A stretch of 64,000 bases of DNA. It comes from Polaromonas sp. (lineage in GTDB: Bacteria; Pseudomonadota; Gammaproteobacteria; Burkholderiales; Burkholderiaceae_C). The notes beneath the pieces were generated by a model that searched no databases, was not told the DNA's origin, and saw only the letters and a program-made list of their open reading frames with translations. Made by a program: the position numbers and the translations under genes. The stretch spans positions 124,001 to 188,000 of the forward strand of contig NZ_JABBPC010000009.1 in the NCBI RefSeq assembly GCF_012927485.1, given 5' to 3'. Positions 29,359-37,978 of this stretch are shown here, piece by piece. How positions within the stretch are numbered: position 1 is the first letter of the stretch; each line of letters opens with the position of its first letter.

Positions 29359-30384
29359 ATGTCTCACCGAAACCGGCTGCTGACCGCTATGCCTTTTTCA
29401 TTTCCAGGATTCTTCGCCGGTTGCACTGCCGTGCCTCCCACCGTTGAAGGCAACGCATCCCTTAAGTTTGTTGAACTGGAAAATTACAAGTTTCATGTCC
29501 GTACTTTTGGCGACAAGCGCCTGCCACCGCTCATCGTGGTCCATGGAGGTCCGGGCGGAGATTCCAAGTACCTTTATCCGATTAAAGACTTCGCCAAGAC
29601 CCATTTCCTGGTCTTCTATGACCAACGGGGAACGGGGCTGTCCCCACGCGTCGATAAAGCATTTTTAACATTGGAGACTAGCCTGGACGACTTACACAAC
29701 ATAGTGAGTCATTACGGCGGGTCAGGGCAAGTCAAGTTGATCGGCCATTCATGGGGCGCCATGCTGGTGGTGGGCTATCTCGGCAGGCATCCAGAACGGG
29801 TTAGCCACGCAGTTCTGGTCGAGCCAGGTCTTCTCACTCCCCTCGCCGCTAAGGCGTTCGTTCGCCGCTTCAAGGCGTCTCAATCCTGGTGGGATGCGTT
29901 GCCACTTGTGAAGTATTTGTTGCTAGCGCCCTTCGTGTCAACGCGAGACGGCCATGAGCGATTCGACTACGTCATGACGCGGCTCATGAACCGAGCCAAG
30001 CCAGGCGGACCGTACCAGTGTGCGGGAGAATGCATGCCGCCCAACGCTTTTGCGCGTGCTGGTTATGCCGCCTTTTCAAACATGCTCAAGCCGGTGCTCG
30101 ATCATCCTGAAAACTTCGCGCTGGACCTTACTCACAACACGGAGGCCTACAAAGGCCCGCTGCTGCTCTTGAGCAGCGAATGCAGCTTTATCGGCTACCG
30201 GTTTCAGCAAGAGTTTCACTTGCCTTTTTTGCCCGTACAGACCATTCATCTGGAGGCAAAAGCGATGGGCCACAACATGCTCACGCTCAACCCGGCTTGG
30301 AGCGTGGCCGCCATCCAAGCCTTTTTCGGTGAAGGCAGCCTCCCCCTTTCTGAAAAGAAGCCCCTGGAGGGGGGCACCAGTTGA
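29359..30384 (+). CDS. Proline iminopeptidase-like alpha/beta hydrolase, putative lipoprotein
   Basis: 341 residues of the S33/alpha-beta hydrolase type: LIVVHGGPGGDSKYLYPI (oxyanion HGGPGG), VFYDQRGTGLSPR, nucleophile elbow LIGHSWGAMLVVGYL, and late histidine in AMGHNMLTLNP. The N-terminus (LLTAMPFSFPGFFAGCTAVPP) has a hydrophobic run ending in FAGC, which resembles a lipobox, so it may be anchored in the envelope. Substrate unknown. Follows the TetR gene by 176 bp on the same strand. Confidence 0.82.
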   Translation: MSHRNRLLTAMPFSFPGFFAGCTAVPPTVEGNASLKFVELENYKFHVRTFGDKRLPPLIVVHGGPGGDSKYLYPIKDFAKTHFLVFYDQRGTGLSPRVDKAFLTLETSLDDLHNIVSHYGGSGQVKLIGHSWGAMLVVGYLGRHPERVSHAVLVEPGLLTPLAAKAFVRRFKASQSWWDALPLVKYLLLAPFVSTRDGHERFDYVMTRLMNRAKPGGPYQCAGECMPPNAFARAGYAAFSNMLKPVLDHPENFALDLTHNTEAYKGPLLLLSSECSFIGYRFQQEFHLPFLPVQTIHLEAKAMGHNMLTLNPAWSVAAIQAFFGEGSLPLSEKKPLEGGTS

Positions 30385-30537
30385 CATTGCCCAGCCGTGC
30401 CGATTTAATTTTGACCAGTGCTGGCCGAGCGGTATTGCCAATCGTTTTAAATCAGCAAACTAGCTTTAAAAAGTCACGATGAAGTCGGCCGCAATTTACG
30501 CAAACGACTCTTCACTGAACGCACAGGAGGACACGCC

Positions 30538-31836
30538 ATGAAACTATCCGCGGATGCCGAACTGCGATTACTCCAACAGGATGCGTTCGGCTATTTCTTG
30601 CACGAAACCAGTCCTGCCAACGGACTGGTGGTCGATAAAACTGCGTCCGATTGGCCCGCCAGCATCGCGGCAACCGGGCTCGCGCTGGCGTCTTACCCGG
30701 TCGGCGTAGAACGCGGATTTATGGCGCGCGCCGCGGCGGTGGAACGCACGCTCAAAACATTGCGCTTTTTCTGGAATAGTCCGCAAGGTACCGAACCCGA
30801 CGCGACGGGATACCGCGGGTTTTACTATCATTTCCTCGACATGCAGACCGGGCGGCGCGCCTGGAAATGTGAGATTTCTACGGTGGACAGCGCCTTTTTA
30901 TTGGCTGGCGCACTGACAGCGAGCATTTATTTTGATGCGAAGACGGCCGACGAACAAGAAATTCGAACGCTTGCCGATGGGCTTTACCGGCGAGCCGATT
31001 GGCAGTGGGCACAAAACGAGGGCACGACCCTCACACACGGCTGGAAGCCGGAAAGCGGATTTATAAAATATCGCTGGGAAGGTTACGACGAAGCATTGCT
31101 GCTCTACATTCTCGGACTGGGATCACCGACTCATCCCTTGCCGGAAAGCAGCTATGCGGCGTGGGCCTCGACTTACGAATGGAAGCATTGCTACGACCTG
31201 GACTATTTGTACGCAGGACCGTTATTTACGCACCAGCTCTCACATATCTGGATCGATTTTCGCGGCATTCAGGATGAGTTCATGCGTGCCAAAGGTATCG
31301 ATTACTTTGAAAACAGCCGTCGTGCGACCTACGTGCAACAGCGATATGCAATCGACAACCCGCTCAAATTTACTGGTTTTAATGACTGTTGCTGGGGCAT
31401 TTCCGCCAGTGATGGACCAGGCCCCGACTCGGTCAAAGTGAACGGTATCGTGCGACAGTTTTACGACTACGTGGGGCGCGGCGTTCCCTACGGCCCTGAT
31501 GACGGCACGATTGCGCCGTGGGCGGTAGTCGCCTCATTGCCGTTTGCGTCTGAAATCGTGTTGCCGGTAATCGATTATTTTATTCACCAGGTGAAATTGA
31601 AAATACCCAATTCCTATGGTTTCAAGGCGACTTTCAATCCGACCTACCCCGATAAATCCACCAACCCCTATGGCTGGGTATCACAGTGGCATTACGGGCT
31701 AAATCAAGGGCCGATTGTCTTGATGATAGAAAATTATCGGACTGGCTTACTGTGGCGATGGATGAGGCGCTGCCCCTATCTCATCACGGGTTTGCAGCGC
31801 GCGGGTTTTAGCGGAGGATGGCTTTTACCGCAGTAG
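30538..31836 (+). CDS. Glucoamylase-family (PF10091-type) glycoside hydrolase-like protein
   Basis: 432 residues. LLQQDAFGYFLHETSPANGLVVDKT, the alpha/alpha-barrel stretches ASIAATGLALASYPVGVERG and STVDSAFLLAGALTASIYF, WKPESGFIKYRWEGYDEALLLYILGLGSP, and NPYGWVSQWHYGLNQGPIVLMIENYRTGLLW are typical of the putative glucoamylase family, some members of which are beta-1,2-glucan hydrolases. No signal peptide is visible, so it may act in the cytoplasm. A strong AGGAGG site precedes the ATG. Confidence 0.85.
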   Translation: MKLSADAELRLLQQDAFGYFLHETSPANGLVVDKTASDWPASIAATGLALASYPVGVERGFMARAAAVERTLKTLRFFWNSPQGTEPDATGYRGFYYHFLDMQTGRRAWKCEISTVDSAFLLAGALTASIYFDAKTADEQEIRTLADGLYRRADWQWAQNEGTTLTHGWKPESGFIKYRWEGYDEALLLYILGLGSPTHPLPESSYAAWASTYEWKHCYDLDYLYAGPLFTHQLSHIWIDFRGIQDEFMRAKGIDYFENSRRATYVQQRYAIDNPLKFTGFNDCCWGISASDGPGPDSVKVNGIVRQFYDYVGRGVPYGPDDGTIAPWAVVASLPFASEIVLPVIDYFIHQVKLKIPNSYGFKATFNPTYPDKSTNPYGWVSQWHYGLNQGPIVLMIENYRTGLLWRWMRRCPYLITGLQRAGFSGGWLLPQ

Positions 31837-32210
31837 CTTTTGATTATTCATAGGTTTTGCGGTTTCTAACCTTACTTCGGGCTCTACCGCCTACCCCTGC
31901 AACGGTTGCACTCACGACGATCAGCAGATCATGAAGGCCGGCAAGCTCTGTTAGCAGCAGCACAAAAAGAAACGGACACAACGAGTGTGCCCTCTGCATC
32001 TAGTTGGCTCCCCGCCACGTGCGATGCCAAGAACTGGAAACTCACGGTTTCGGTTCTCTGATTTCAAATCACGGCATCGCCAGTCAAATAGCTTATCCAC
32101 AAAAATCCGCAGGCTGAAGGCCCGGCGACCCCCCGGGGCATCGCTCAATACGGGGTGGGAGACGGGGAACCTGTGGAGGCTTGTGGCCAAGCGCAACGAC
32201 GGGTGATTAA
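31837..32210. other. Intergenic region, left edge of the accessory region
   Basis: About 370 bp without a gene I can support. Short frames on both strands (for example 31951-32253 minus) have no family resemblance. It is where the sequence changes from core-like genes to the AT-richer AIPR gene, so an element boundary is plausible, but no repeat of the tRNA-Asn 3' end was found. Confidence 0.4.
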
Positions 32211-33932
32211 TTACTTGGCGGTGGAAACCGTATGTAGTTTTGGGAGTTTCCAACTGGCTAACTTGGCTAACCGAAGTGTCAAAGTCCTTTTCAGTTTTTC
32301 CAAGAACGGCCTGATCCTGATTTCATTTCGTGTGTTTGAGCCCGCATCGCTTGAGCTAACAATATTCACAGCGATCTCCGAGTAAAGCTCCATTGCTTTC
32401 TTCGCATACTTTGTGATGGCGTTCTTGAAGTCTTCAGTGTTCATTTTTTGAAGTGTCATTTTCGACAAATCTGAACCAGAACGCTCAATCAGAGTATTGG
32501 CAACATAGATACCCCACGGAGTACCGTGAATTCCCAATATTGTCTTCATCACGAGATCTTCATTTTCGGCGATCGCGGCAAGCAAATTACCGCGTTCAAC
32601 CTCGACTGCTTTTGCAATTTGCCACGCAAGAAACACTTTTTCTGCACGGAGTCCACGGGGAAATATTGATTTGTAGGACTTATCGAAAAGCTCGGTTTTG
32701 CGTCTAACCGCATCCAAAATTGTTTCGTCCGACATTGATGCCAAATACTGAGCGATTCGATCTAATTCAATACGCTTCGTGTTTTTGATCAGGCGGGAGC
32801 CTTCCTGTTTTGGAGCATATGAATATTCAATTCTTGCAAACGCAGTTCGAAGTGCTTCTTGGATCGGATCAAGCAGTCTGACCGCAGACAGTTTTACCGG
32901 ATTCTGCGTATTGTTGTAACGGACAATGTCCGTGAGCAGAGCCTTTTTGGCCGCGACCACTCGAACCAGCACTTGAGATTTTTTGGCATCCTCTGAGCCC
33001 TCAATTGCTTTGGACAGGCTGACCGTAGTTTGGCAGCCATTCACAATCGAAAAGTGCCTAAGCTTGTACTTAGTGTCGGATAGTCCCTCAAAGCTTTCCG
33101 CGACGATCGTTATCCCGTTATTTAGTGCCCAAAATTCTCCATGGCGATTGGTTGCGGTTTCAATGATCTTTTCGTTTATGCCGCCCTTCCGTTGCCCAAT
33201 AAAAAGCCGCACATTGCCTTCGAACAGTTGATTGGAATATTTGTCATACCATCTCGCAAATTCACTCGCAGCTACCGAACCAATGATGGCTTGTCCAAAA
33301 TCACCCTTCATTTCCGACAATCGAGTGGTGAAAGTTAACGTGTCTTCCTTAACAGTGCGATCTGCGGTTTTGGCAATTAGATACTTGTCATATAGACCAT
33401 CTTGATGTTCATAGAAAAATGAGATGCCAGCTCCATACGTCTTTGATCTGACCGTGGTTTCCAATTGGCGAGCGATCTGATCCGACTTTGCAGCCAACGT
33501 GATAAGGCCGAATACTTGCACGTAATTCTGCAGATCTAACTCTTGCAGAGTTTCATATATGTCTAGCCGACCGGCATGTTTGAATGAAATTGGGTCCTTG
33601 ATGCTTGGAATGGCTGCCACGAGCGCGTTCCATTTTTTTACGCCAGCCGCTCGCTCTGGACGGTCTGAGACATATCCTTGTAGGACATAGATGGTTTCTT
33701 GATCTTGATCCACATATATGAAATCACAACCGTTGTCTTCAGGTCCATCGGCGGACGCCGCGTCAATTGCCTCGTCCTCATCGATCCCAAGCAATGTTAT
33801 TGCATACCAGGCGGTGATAGCGCGGTCGCGCGTTATCCCACCACGCGTTGCAATCGCATCGATGGCCGCGAATAGCTCCTTTCGCGATTCACCTGTTTGC
33901 TTGTTGTCTGCTGATGTAATGTTTGCTGCCAT
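32211..33932 (-). CDS. AIPR-family protein (abortive infection/phage resistance-associated)
   Basis: 573 residues. The central AIPR signature is clear: EFWALNNGITIVAES (NNGI at 271-274) and FSIVNGCQTTVSLSKAI (298-310). An N-terminal nuclease-like segment (about 50-90: DEAIDAASADGPEDNGCDFIYV, then IYVLQGYVSD) resembles the D...QxK pattern of PD-(D/E)xK enzymes, but the lysine position is tyrosine (QGY, 85-87). The gene is visibly AT-richer than its neighbours, a sign of transfer. AIPR proteins are associated with anti-phage defence. No partner gene (methylase, toxin) is adjacent. Confidence 0.85.
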   Translation of the reverse strand: MAANITSADNKQTGESRKELFAAIDAIATRGGITRDRAITAWYAITLLGIDEDEAIDAASADGPEDNGCDFIYVDQDQETIYVLQGYVSDRPERAAGVKKWNALVAAIPSIKDPISFKHAGRLDIYETLQELDLQNYVQVFGLITLAAKSDQIARQLETTVRSKTYGAGISFFYEHQDGLYDKYLIAKTADRTVKEDTLTFTTRLSEMKGDFGQAIIGSVAASEFARWYDKYSNQLFEGNVRLFIGQRKGGINEKIIETATNRHGEFWALNNGITIVAESFEGLSDTKYKLRHFSIVNGCQTTVSLSKAIEGSEDAKKSQVLVRVVAAKKALLTDIVRYNNTQNPVKLSAVRLLDPIQEALRTAFARIEYSYAPKQEGSRLIKNTKRIELDRIAQYLASMSDETILDAVRRKTELFDKSYKSIFPRGLRAEKVFLAWQIAKAVEVERGNLLAAIAENEDLVMKTILGIHGTPWGIYVANTLIERSGSDLSKMTLQKMNTEDFKNAITKYAKKAMELYSEIAVNIVSSSDAGSNTRNEIRIRPFLEKLKRTLTLRLAKLASWKLPKLHTVSTAK

Positions 33933-33970
33933 TTGGTCTATCAGATTCGGATGTCGGCGAGCGACCTTAA

Positions 33971-33993
33971 CCCCCGTTTGAGTAACACGGGGG
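33971..33993. repeat. GC-rich hairpin between AIPR and the rep module
   Basis: CCCCCGT (33971-33977) pairs with ACGGGGG (33987-33993) across a 9-nt loop. Possible structural element or end of the replication module; not followed by a T tract on either strand. Confidence 0.5.
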
Positions 33994-34055
33994 GCTATAA
34001 ATACAAACGCACATATTACGGGCTTAGTTACATTTTGTCATTATTTTTAGGTGTT

Positions 34056-34113
34056 CAAGGCTGCATTTAAGGGCGAGGGGCCCCCTCGGGGGAACCGCCC
34101 TTACTGCAGCCTT
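34056..34113. repeat. Long compound inverted repeat, candidate replication origin or structured RNA
   Basis: Outer arms CAAGGCTGCA (34056-34065) and TGCAGCCTTG (34104-34113) are a perfect 10-bp match. Inner arms AAGGGCG (34069-34075) and CGCCCTT (34096-34102) add 7 bp. The top holds a GC-only run with a further CCCCC-TC-GGGGG foldback. It lies 500 bp upstream of the Rep_trans-type gene. A double-strand origin for rolling-circle replication is a hypothesis. Confidence 0.6.
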
Positions 34114-34268
34114 GTAGCAAATACAAAATATATTTGACACTTAAGGAAATATAAAAGGCACTTCATAAAACTTTTGGAGTATTTAGGAAGGCGTCTCAAC
34201 TTATCAGCATCTGGGGTTCCCCGGACAACAGCCGACTAACCTCTAAGCAGTCATCACTGCGACTGCCT

Positions 34269-34574
34269 GTGCATGTGGCGGCCAAACTTGCAGCTTTGTC
34301 GGAGATGTATCCCCAAAAGACCAAAACACAAATGGTGGCCGATTTGCTCGCGGCTGCATTGGTGGAATTGGAAACCGGATTGCCCTCGTCACCGGGTAAG
34401 TTTTTCGTCGAGGACGAAGACGGGAAGCCCCTATTTGAGGCGGTCGGCCCGGCAGCGACTTACCGCACATTGACCAACAAGCATTACGTCGGGCTTGAAA
34501 AAGAGCTTGGAAATGAATCTCCGACGCCTTTCCTTTCGAGCGCATTACTCGTCCATAAAGAAGAAGAGAAATGA
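34269..34574 (+). CDS. Small DNA-binding-like protein upstream of rep
   Basis: 101 residues from GTG 34269, but the frame is open from about 34155 and reads FRKASQLISIWGSPDNSRLTSKQSS-LRLPVHVAAKL before that GTG, which looks like genuine N-terminal coding sequence. No ATG, GTG or TTG exists in that upstream part, so the true start is non-canonical or mutated. The segment LRLPVHVAAKLAALSEMYPQKTKTQMVADLLAAAL is helical and resembles ribbon-helix-helix-type regulators. Its stop overlaps the rep ATG (ATGA), so the two are coupled. Confidence 0.7.
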   Translation: MHVAAKLAALSEMYPQKTKTQMVADLLAAALVELETGLPSSPGKFFVEDEDGKPLFEAVGPAATYRTLTNKHYVGLEKELGNESPTPFLSSALLVHKEEEK

Positions 34575-35621
34575 AGCTGCTCGCTTCCGGCCTGGACACC
34601 ATCGAATGCGCGTACTACCTCTACGCCGGTCCTGGCTGCAAGCTCGATTTCGCCGCACTCAGGCTGCAACGCGAGGTGATGCGCGAGTCCAAGCAACCCG
34701 AGGCCGCTGTCCTTGAGCTGGGCGGCATGGAGTTTTTGCTATCGCCCAACGGCACCAAATCCGGCTACCCCTTCGTCATGTCCAATCAGGACTGCACCAT
34801 TCAGTTTTGTGAGTTCAATAATCCCAGCTTTTTCGTGCGGTACAGCAGCTTTGCGCTGTGGCGCCTGGGAGCCAAATTTTTGCATGAACGCTTTATGGCT
34901 TGGGCTGATGCGCTCGGTCTGCATCCAATCAAGCCCGAAGGGCTGTCACGGGCTGATTTTGCGTTTGACTTTTTGCTGCCACACATGGATTTTGACGAAG
35001 ACAGCTTCGTCACTGCAGCCACCAAAGACAGCCAGCACCGCAAAGACGGCAAGGTGCAGACCTTCACTTTTGGCCGTGACGAGATCGTGCTGCGGGTCTA
35101 TAACAAGTCCGACGAGATCGTCGAGGCCAGCAACAAATACTGGTTTTATCTGTTCTGGCAAGAGGAAAGAGAAAACGTCTGGCGCGTTGAATGGCAGGTT
35201 CGCAAGGAAACGCTGAAACGCTTTGGCCTGCGCACGTTTCAAGACCTGTTCGATGGCTATGGCGATGTGTTGCGCTACCTCATCGGCGAGCACACCAGCC
35301 TGCGGATCAAGACCGAGGACAGCAACCGTTCGCGCTGGCCTGTGCACCCGCTCTGGTCGATGCTTGCTGAGCATATTGGCACCCTGCCCGCACAAGGCGT
35401 GTACCGCGAAATTGATCCGCGCATGATGCTCGATGAGATCTTGATGCGCATGGCAATTAGCATGGAGGGCTATGGGCTTCTCCGAGGCGGCCGCGGCTTC
35501 CTATGCGTCGATGACGGCACTTACCCGGGACAAGAAGTACTTGCTGCCAGATCGACCTGTGCGAGGCGACACCACGCTACAGAACTACGTCAGGGAGCTG
35601 GTGCGTAAAGACGCCGCCTAG
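34571..35621 (+). pseudogene. Rep_trans-type replication initiation protein, frameshifted near the 3' end
   Basis: The uninterrupted frame (34571-35608, 345 residues) shows a rolling-circle initiator of the plasmid/filamentous-phage Rep_trans type: GLDTIECAYYLY, PEGLSRADFAFDFLLP, VQTFTFGRDEIVLRVYNKSDEI and NVWRVEWQVRKETLKRFGL. After about 35470 the frame reads arginine-rich, non-protein-like sequence. The next frame instead encodes MGFSEAAAASYASMTALTRD through VRELVRKDAA and stops at TAG 35619-35621. A one-base insertion near 35465-35475 explains this. The catalytic part is intact, so the protein may still work. Confidence 0.75.
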
Positions 35622-35675
35622 CAATTTATTCAAGCCGAACCCGCTTCGCGGATCGGCTAAATTCAGGCGTTAGGG
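35616..35675 (+). mobile_element. Integron attC-like recombination site
   Basis: About 60 bp directly at the end of rep. It has an R''-like box GCCTAGC (35616-35622), L''-like TTCAAGCCGA, a central CCGCTTCGCGG loop, L'-like CGGCTAAATTCAGG, and an R'-like box GTTAGGG (35669-35675). The arms and extrahelical pattern closely match class 1-type cassette attC sites. Each R box differs from consensus (RYYYAAC, GTTRRRY) by one base. No integron integrase is in the window. The original rep stop codon lies inside the R'' box. Confidence 0.75.
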
Positions 35676-35825
35676 CGCAGAAAAGCTACCTATCTCTACT
35701 TCTAATGTCACGCTATTGGAAGTCGTCAAGGCCGTCAGGCGGTGCCAGCAGCTCTGACTGTGGCGATGGTGATATTGGCTGCGCCGTCAACGTGACTGGC
35801 ACGAATGCAAGTTGTTGAACTGCCG

Positions 35826-35961
35826 GAGTGTCCGCCGCAGAATGAACGCCTTCGGACAACATGGCCGAACTGACGGTGATTCCGGCAACCATGAACTTCA
35901 TAACAGCAATGGCGACGCTGGCACCGGTCGCGCCATAAATCGCCAGCTTGGAGTGCGCCAT
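35826..35961 (-). pseudogene. Cation diffusion facilitator transporter, N-terminal fragment
   Basis: The first 45 codons from ATG 35961 read MAHSKLAIYGATGASVAIAV and then KFMVAGITVSSAMLSEGVHSAADT, the first transmembrane segment and the SE(G)xHS..D motif of CDF metal exporters. The rest (to 35713) no longer resembles the family, and the other five membrane segments are missing. This is a truncated remnant. Confidence 0.75.
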
Positions 35962-35997
35962 CGCGGCATGCGCGTCAGGCCCGTGCGTTGGCGCGGC

Positions 35998-36423
35998 TCA
36001 TGTCATGCGCCCCAGGACCCAGCGTCCCGCCGCAGCTGCGGTAGCAGTGAGTGCCGTGCCCCAAGCGATATCTACTAAGGTCAGGCGCAACGGCCAGCCC
36101 CTCAGAGTGGCCAGGTTGCTGAGGTCGTAAGTGGCATAAGCAAAGAAGCCAAACAGTGCCCCAGCCAAGATTGCGCGCGGCCAGGGCACGTGTGCCGGAG
36201 CTGTAAGGCCGCCGGACCAAGCCGCAGGTGCAACGGCAAAAAGCAATACGCCGGCCGGGTAGAGCAAGTAGAAGACGCCGCCCGCCACCAAGTTGGGGGT
36301 GTCTGCCATCAGATGTCCGATGCCGTCACGGTAGAAGGACTTGGCGATGAAACCGAGCCACACGACATCCAGGGCCAGCAACGCCAACGCAGTAGCGCCG
36401 TATGCGGCGAGGTAATTCAGCAT
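35998..36423 (-). CDS. DUF2177-family membrane protein
   Basis: 141 residues, four predicted membrane segments (YLAAYGATALALLALDVVWLGF, LVAGGVFYLLYPAGVLLFAV, AILAGALFGFFAYATYDLSN, VDIAWGTALTATAAAAGRWVL). DVVWLGFIAKSFYRDGIGHLM and FAYATYDLSNLATLRGWP are family hallmarks. ATG 36423 follows an AGGA site. In other proteobacteria DUF2177 genes sit with DUF1295 and cyclopropane-synthase genes in ECF/ChrR-type oxidative-stress clusters. Exact function unknown. Confidence 0.85.
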   Translation of the reverse strand: MLNYLAAYGATALALLALDVVWLGFIAKSFYRDGIGHLMADTPNLVAGGVFYLLYPAGVLLFAVAPAAWSGGLTAPAHVPWPRAILAGALFGFFAYATYDLSNLATLRGWPLRLTLVDIAWGTALTATAAAAGRWVLGRMT

Positions 36424-36604
36424 ATTAGTTTTTTCCTGCTTCAATCTGGTGGTAAAGGAATTCATTGACGCGGTTAGGCGTCAACCGGTTTTTAAAATCA
36501 TGTCGCATAGAAGTGGTCATCCTGCTCAAGCCGGTGGCACGGGTCTGTGCGGAAGGCAGCACAGCATGTTGGCGTCTTGCACGCCGGCCCGTCGTGCAAT
36601 GCAA

Positions 36605-37396
36605 TCATGTGCTGAGGTTTACTTGACTTGTCTGCCGCCGCCTACCGGGGAAGAAAGCATTCGTGCGGGCGATGTAGTCGCGGTAGCCGGGACGTCGCTC
36701 GCCAATGTCCTTCGCCTGCAACGCCACGCCCGAAGCCTTGAGAAGCAGAACCGTCATGAGCACCGGAGACGAGAGGGCCCACCAGTTTTGTCCCGACAGC
36801 GCGATCAGATAGAGGCCCCACCATACACAAAACTCGCCGAAGTAATTGGGGTGGCGGGAGTTCCGCCACAAACTACGGTCCATAAGCTGCCCTTTATGGG
36901 CCGCGTCGGACTTAAAGCGGGCTAGCTGCCAGTCTGCCACAGCTTCAAACGAGGCGCCAGTTACTACGGCGCACACGCCCAGTGAATCAAGCCAGTGCCA
37001 TGGTCGCAAATTCACGACAGCAGCGAGCACGGGCCAAGAGACGACCCACGCCAGCGCGGCCTGCAAAACGAACACTAGTACCAGACTTTTCCATCGAAGA
37101 TGGGGCTCGTTGCGAGTGCGAATGGCCTTGTAGCGGCGGTCTTCGGGTTTCCCCCTGTAGCGCCAAGTAATGTGAGTCGCCAATCGCGCCGCCCACGGCG
37201 CTACCAGTGTGACCACAACGATCGCCCGGGGGCCGGTTTGGGAAGCGGCCAGCGCGTAGGCCGCTCCGCCAATCAGGATGTACAGCGGCTAAGCAATGTC
37301 TGCGATGCTGACATCGTTCTTGCTCAGGCTCACCATCCACGCGCAGGGTGCCAACAGGTAAATCAGCAGCAAGGCTTGCAGCGCAACGGTCAGCAT
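36605..37396 (-). pseudogene. DUF1295 (steroid 5-alpha-reductase-like) membrane protein with an internal amber codon
   Basis: The full-length frame from ATG 37396 (MLTVALQALLLIYLLAPCAW, then SLSKNDVSIADIA) meets TAG at 37291-37289 exactly where the family has W in DIxWPLY. It then continues in the same frame (PLYILIGGAAYALAASQTGP) to the normal end at 36605. The 3' part contains the family motif SLWRNSRHPNYFGEFCVWWGLYLIAL. One base change (TGG to TAG) has inactivated an otherwise complete 263-codon gene. A downstream GTG (37216) could still give a 203-residue product. Confidence 0.85.
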
Positions 37397-37448
37397 ATCG
37401 TGTGGCCGACACTGAGCCCGGGGCGTAATCAGGGCACCCCGACCGCTG

Positions 37449-37904
37449 TCATTTTGGCATCAGCACCGTGTCGATGGCATGGATGACACCGTTATCCGCC
37501 GCCACGTCGGCGGAAACCACCTTGGCTTTGTCGACCATCACGCCGCCAGCCGTGCTGATGGTCAATTGCGCGCCCTGCACCGACTTGACCTTGCCAGCCT
37601 TGATGTCCGTGGACATGACCTTACCAGGGACCACGTGGTACGTCAGCACCGACTTGAGCTTTGCCTTGTTTGCCAGCAACTTGTCCAAGTCCGCCTTCGG
37701 GATCTTCGCAAATGCTTCATCTGTAGGCGCAAAAACAGTGAAGGGCCCCGGGCCCTTGAGTGTGTCCACCAATCCGGCTGCCTTAAGCGCCGTCACTAGG
37801 GTGTTGAAATTGCCTGCAGCCACGGCTGTGTCGACAATATCCGCTGCTTGGGCAGATAGTGAGGCGAGGGCAATTACTGCAGCGGCGAGGAAATGCTTTT
37901 TCAT
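37449..37904 (-). CDS. Secreted fasciclin-domain protein
   Basis: 151 residues. A Sec signal peptide ([20 protein letters not shown]) precedes one fasciclin (FAS1) domain: [20 protein letters not shown]1-like motif [29 protein letters not shown], and H2-like [17 protein letters not shown]1 domains mediate adhesion or matrix contacts; bacterial roles are poorly known. Tandem with the next fasciclin gene (75 bp apart). Confidence 0.92.
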   Translation of the reverse strand: MKKHFLAAAVIALASLSAQAADIVDTAVAAGNFNTLVTALKAAGLVDTLKGPGPFTVFAPTDEAFAKIPKADLDKLLANKAKLKSVLTYHVVPGKVMSTDIKAGKVKSVQGAQLTISTAGGVMVDKAKVVSADVAADNGVIHAIDTVLMPK

Positions 37905-37934
37905 AGTGTTCTTTCGAGTGAGGCGATGAGTATC

Positions 37935-37960
37935 CCGATGCTGGGCGGCACCAGCATTGG
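37935..37960. repeat. Intercistronic hairpin between the two fasciclin genes
   Basis: CCGATGCTGG (37935-37944) pairs with CCAGCATTGG (37951-37960) with one mismatch and a 6-nt loop. No T tract follows, so it is more likely an mRNA-processing or attenuating structure than a terminator. Confidence 0.45.
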
Positions 37961-37978
37961 GTTAAAGGACTGTCGGTA

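Noticed and set aside
31995-32020. Left attachment repeat matching the tRNA-Asn 3' end
   Set aside because: Only eight bases (TTGGCTCC) agree, which is expected by chance.
36473-36479. GTTAGGC heptamer resembling a second attC R' box
   Set aside because: No matching R'' box and no L''/L' symmetry within the usual distance on either strand.
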